Of a DNA stretch of 64,000 nucleotides, positions 63,516-64,000 are shown one piece after another. Made by a program: the position numbers and the translations under genes. Source of the stretch: Brevibacterium linens ATCC 9172 (GTDB lineage: Bacteria > Actinomycetota > Actinomycetes > Actinomycetales > Brevibacteriaceae); the NCBI RefSeq assembly GCF_900169165.1, contig NZ_FXYY01000004.1, positions 1 through 64,000 on the forward strand. The letters run 5' to 3'. The stretch's first letter is position 1; each line of letters begins with the position of its first letter. Under the pieces are notes generated by a model that had not been told where the DNA came from, did no database searches, and worked only from the letters and a program-made list of their open reading frames with translations.

Positions 63516-64000
63516 ATGACGGCAACGGCACCGGCGAACACGCAGGAGATCGCGCACGCACAGACGATCCTCAAGGCCTTGGAGTCCTACCTCGACCATT
63601 TCGTCGTCGGGCAGCAGCGGCTGCGCGAATCCCTGCTCATCGGGCTCCTCTCCAGCGGTCATCTGCTGTTGGAGAGCGTGCCGGGGCTGGCGAAGACCAC
63701 GGCCGCCGCCGCGTTGGCCAATGCCGTGGACGGACAGTTCTCCCGCATCCAGTGCACCCCTGACCTGCTGCCGGCCGACATCATCGGCTCGCAGATCTAC
63801 AACGCGCATGAGGGCTCGTTCAATACGGTACTCGGCCCCGTGCATGCGAACATCGTCCTCCTCGACGAGATCAACCGGTCATCGGCGAAGACCCAGTCGG
63901 CGATGCTCGAGGCCATGCAGGAGAAGCAGACGACGATCGGCGGCAAACGCTTCGAACTCCCCCGCCCCTTCCTCGTCATGGCCACCCAGAACCCGATCGA
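63516..64000 (+). CDS. MoxR-family AAA+ ATPase (partial, runs off the window)
   Basis: The first 161 residues of a MoxR protein. HFVVGQQRLRESLLIGLLSSG leads into Walker A (SVPGLAKTTAA), then QCTPDLLPADIIGSQIY and Walker B with arginine-sensor region (ILLDEINRSSAKTQSAMLEAM, here VLLDEINR), and sensor 1 ATQNPI at the window end. MoxR ATPases act as chaperones, usually with downstream DUF58/VWA proteins. ATG 63516 follows GAGGGACC. Confidence 0.9.
   Translation, partial: MTATAPANTQEIAHAQTILKALESYLDHFVVGQQRLRESLLIGLLSSGHLLLESVPGLAKTTAAAALANAVDGQFSRIQCTPDLLPADIIGSQIYNAHEGSFNTVLGPVHANIVLLDEINRSSAKTQSAMLEAMQEKQTTIGGKRFELPRPFLVMATQNPI

Overview
The window is high-GC actinobacterial DNA. A Brevibacterium-like member of the Micrococcales is my best guess, inferred from the class Ib nrdHIEF locus, the actinobacterial families seen throughout and the style of the integrative element; no rRNA or tRNA gene is present to confirm it. 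Almost all of it is accessory DNA. Only the last 5 kb (nrdF, nrdE, nrdI, nrdH and the start of a MoxR-type ATPase gene) looks like stable chromosome.

Layout. (1) 0.07-2.2 kb: an IS3-family element cut in two by an IS110-family element. All four guide segments of the IS110 bridge RNA can be read against the element ends and the interrupted target. (2) 2.7-20 kb: a metabolic island. A rightward operon holds a Tat-exported berberine-bridge-type FAD oxidase, an acyltransferase-3 membrane protein, an SDR, an alpha/beta hydrolase, an unknown protein and a luciferase-like monooxygenase. Next come three MmyB-type XRE regulators, two MFS pumps, a GMC oxidoreductase with a small partner protein, a beta-propeller protein resembling aldos-2-ulose dehydratase, and a UDP-GlcNAc 2-epimerase. 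Together these suggest oxidation and tailoring of a sugar or sugar-containing compound plus export. (3) 20.1-21.4 kb: an AraC regulator and an empty stretch.

(4) 21.4-58.6 kb: an integrative and conjugative element (ICE). It has a primase/polymerase, a ParB-like protein, a multidomain wall hydrolase, two small DUF6112-type membrane proteins, a VirB6/TrbL-like protein, an SCO6880-type protein, VirB4-like and VirD4/TraG-like ATPases, a giant methylase-helicase, SSB, Xis and a tyrosine integrase. Two cargo blocks interrupt it. One (28.1-32.6 kb) holds a decayed IS1380 copy and a four-gene operon (lipocalin-like protein, HxlR regulator, thioesterase, isochorismatase-like hydrolase). The other (38.8-45.1 kb) holds an ArsR-like regulator, a ThiF/E1-like adenylyltransferase, a formyltransferase-like protein, an MFS exporter, an AlkC-like DNA repair protein and a methyltransferase. 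ICE transcription units are marked by a recurring GTGCACCT element just upstream of their first genes.

(5) 58.6-64 kb: probable integrase arm sites, then the nrd locus with a classic NrdR double box, and the MoxR gene running off the end.

The strongest leads are the readable bridge RNA, the ThiF/formyltransferase/MFS cassette, the GTGCACCT element, the 29-bp perfect palindrome inside the parB-like gene, and the nested reading frames at the start of the methylase-helicase.
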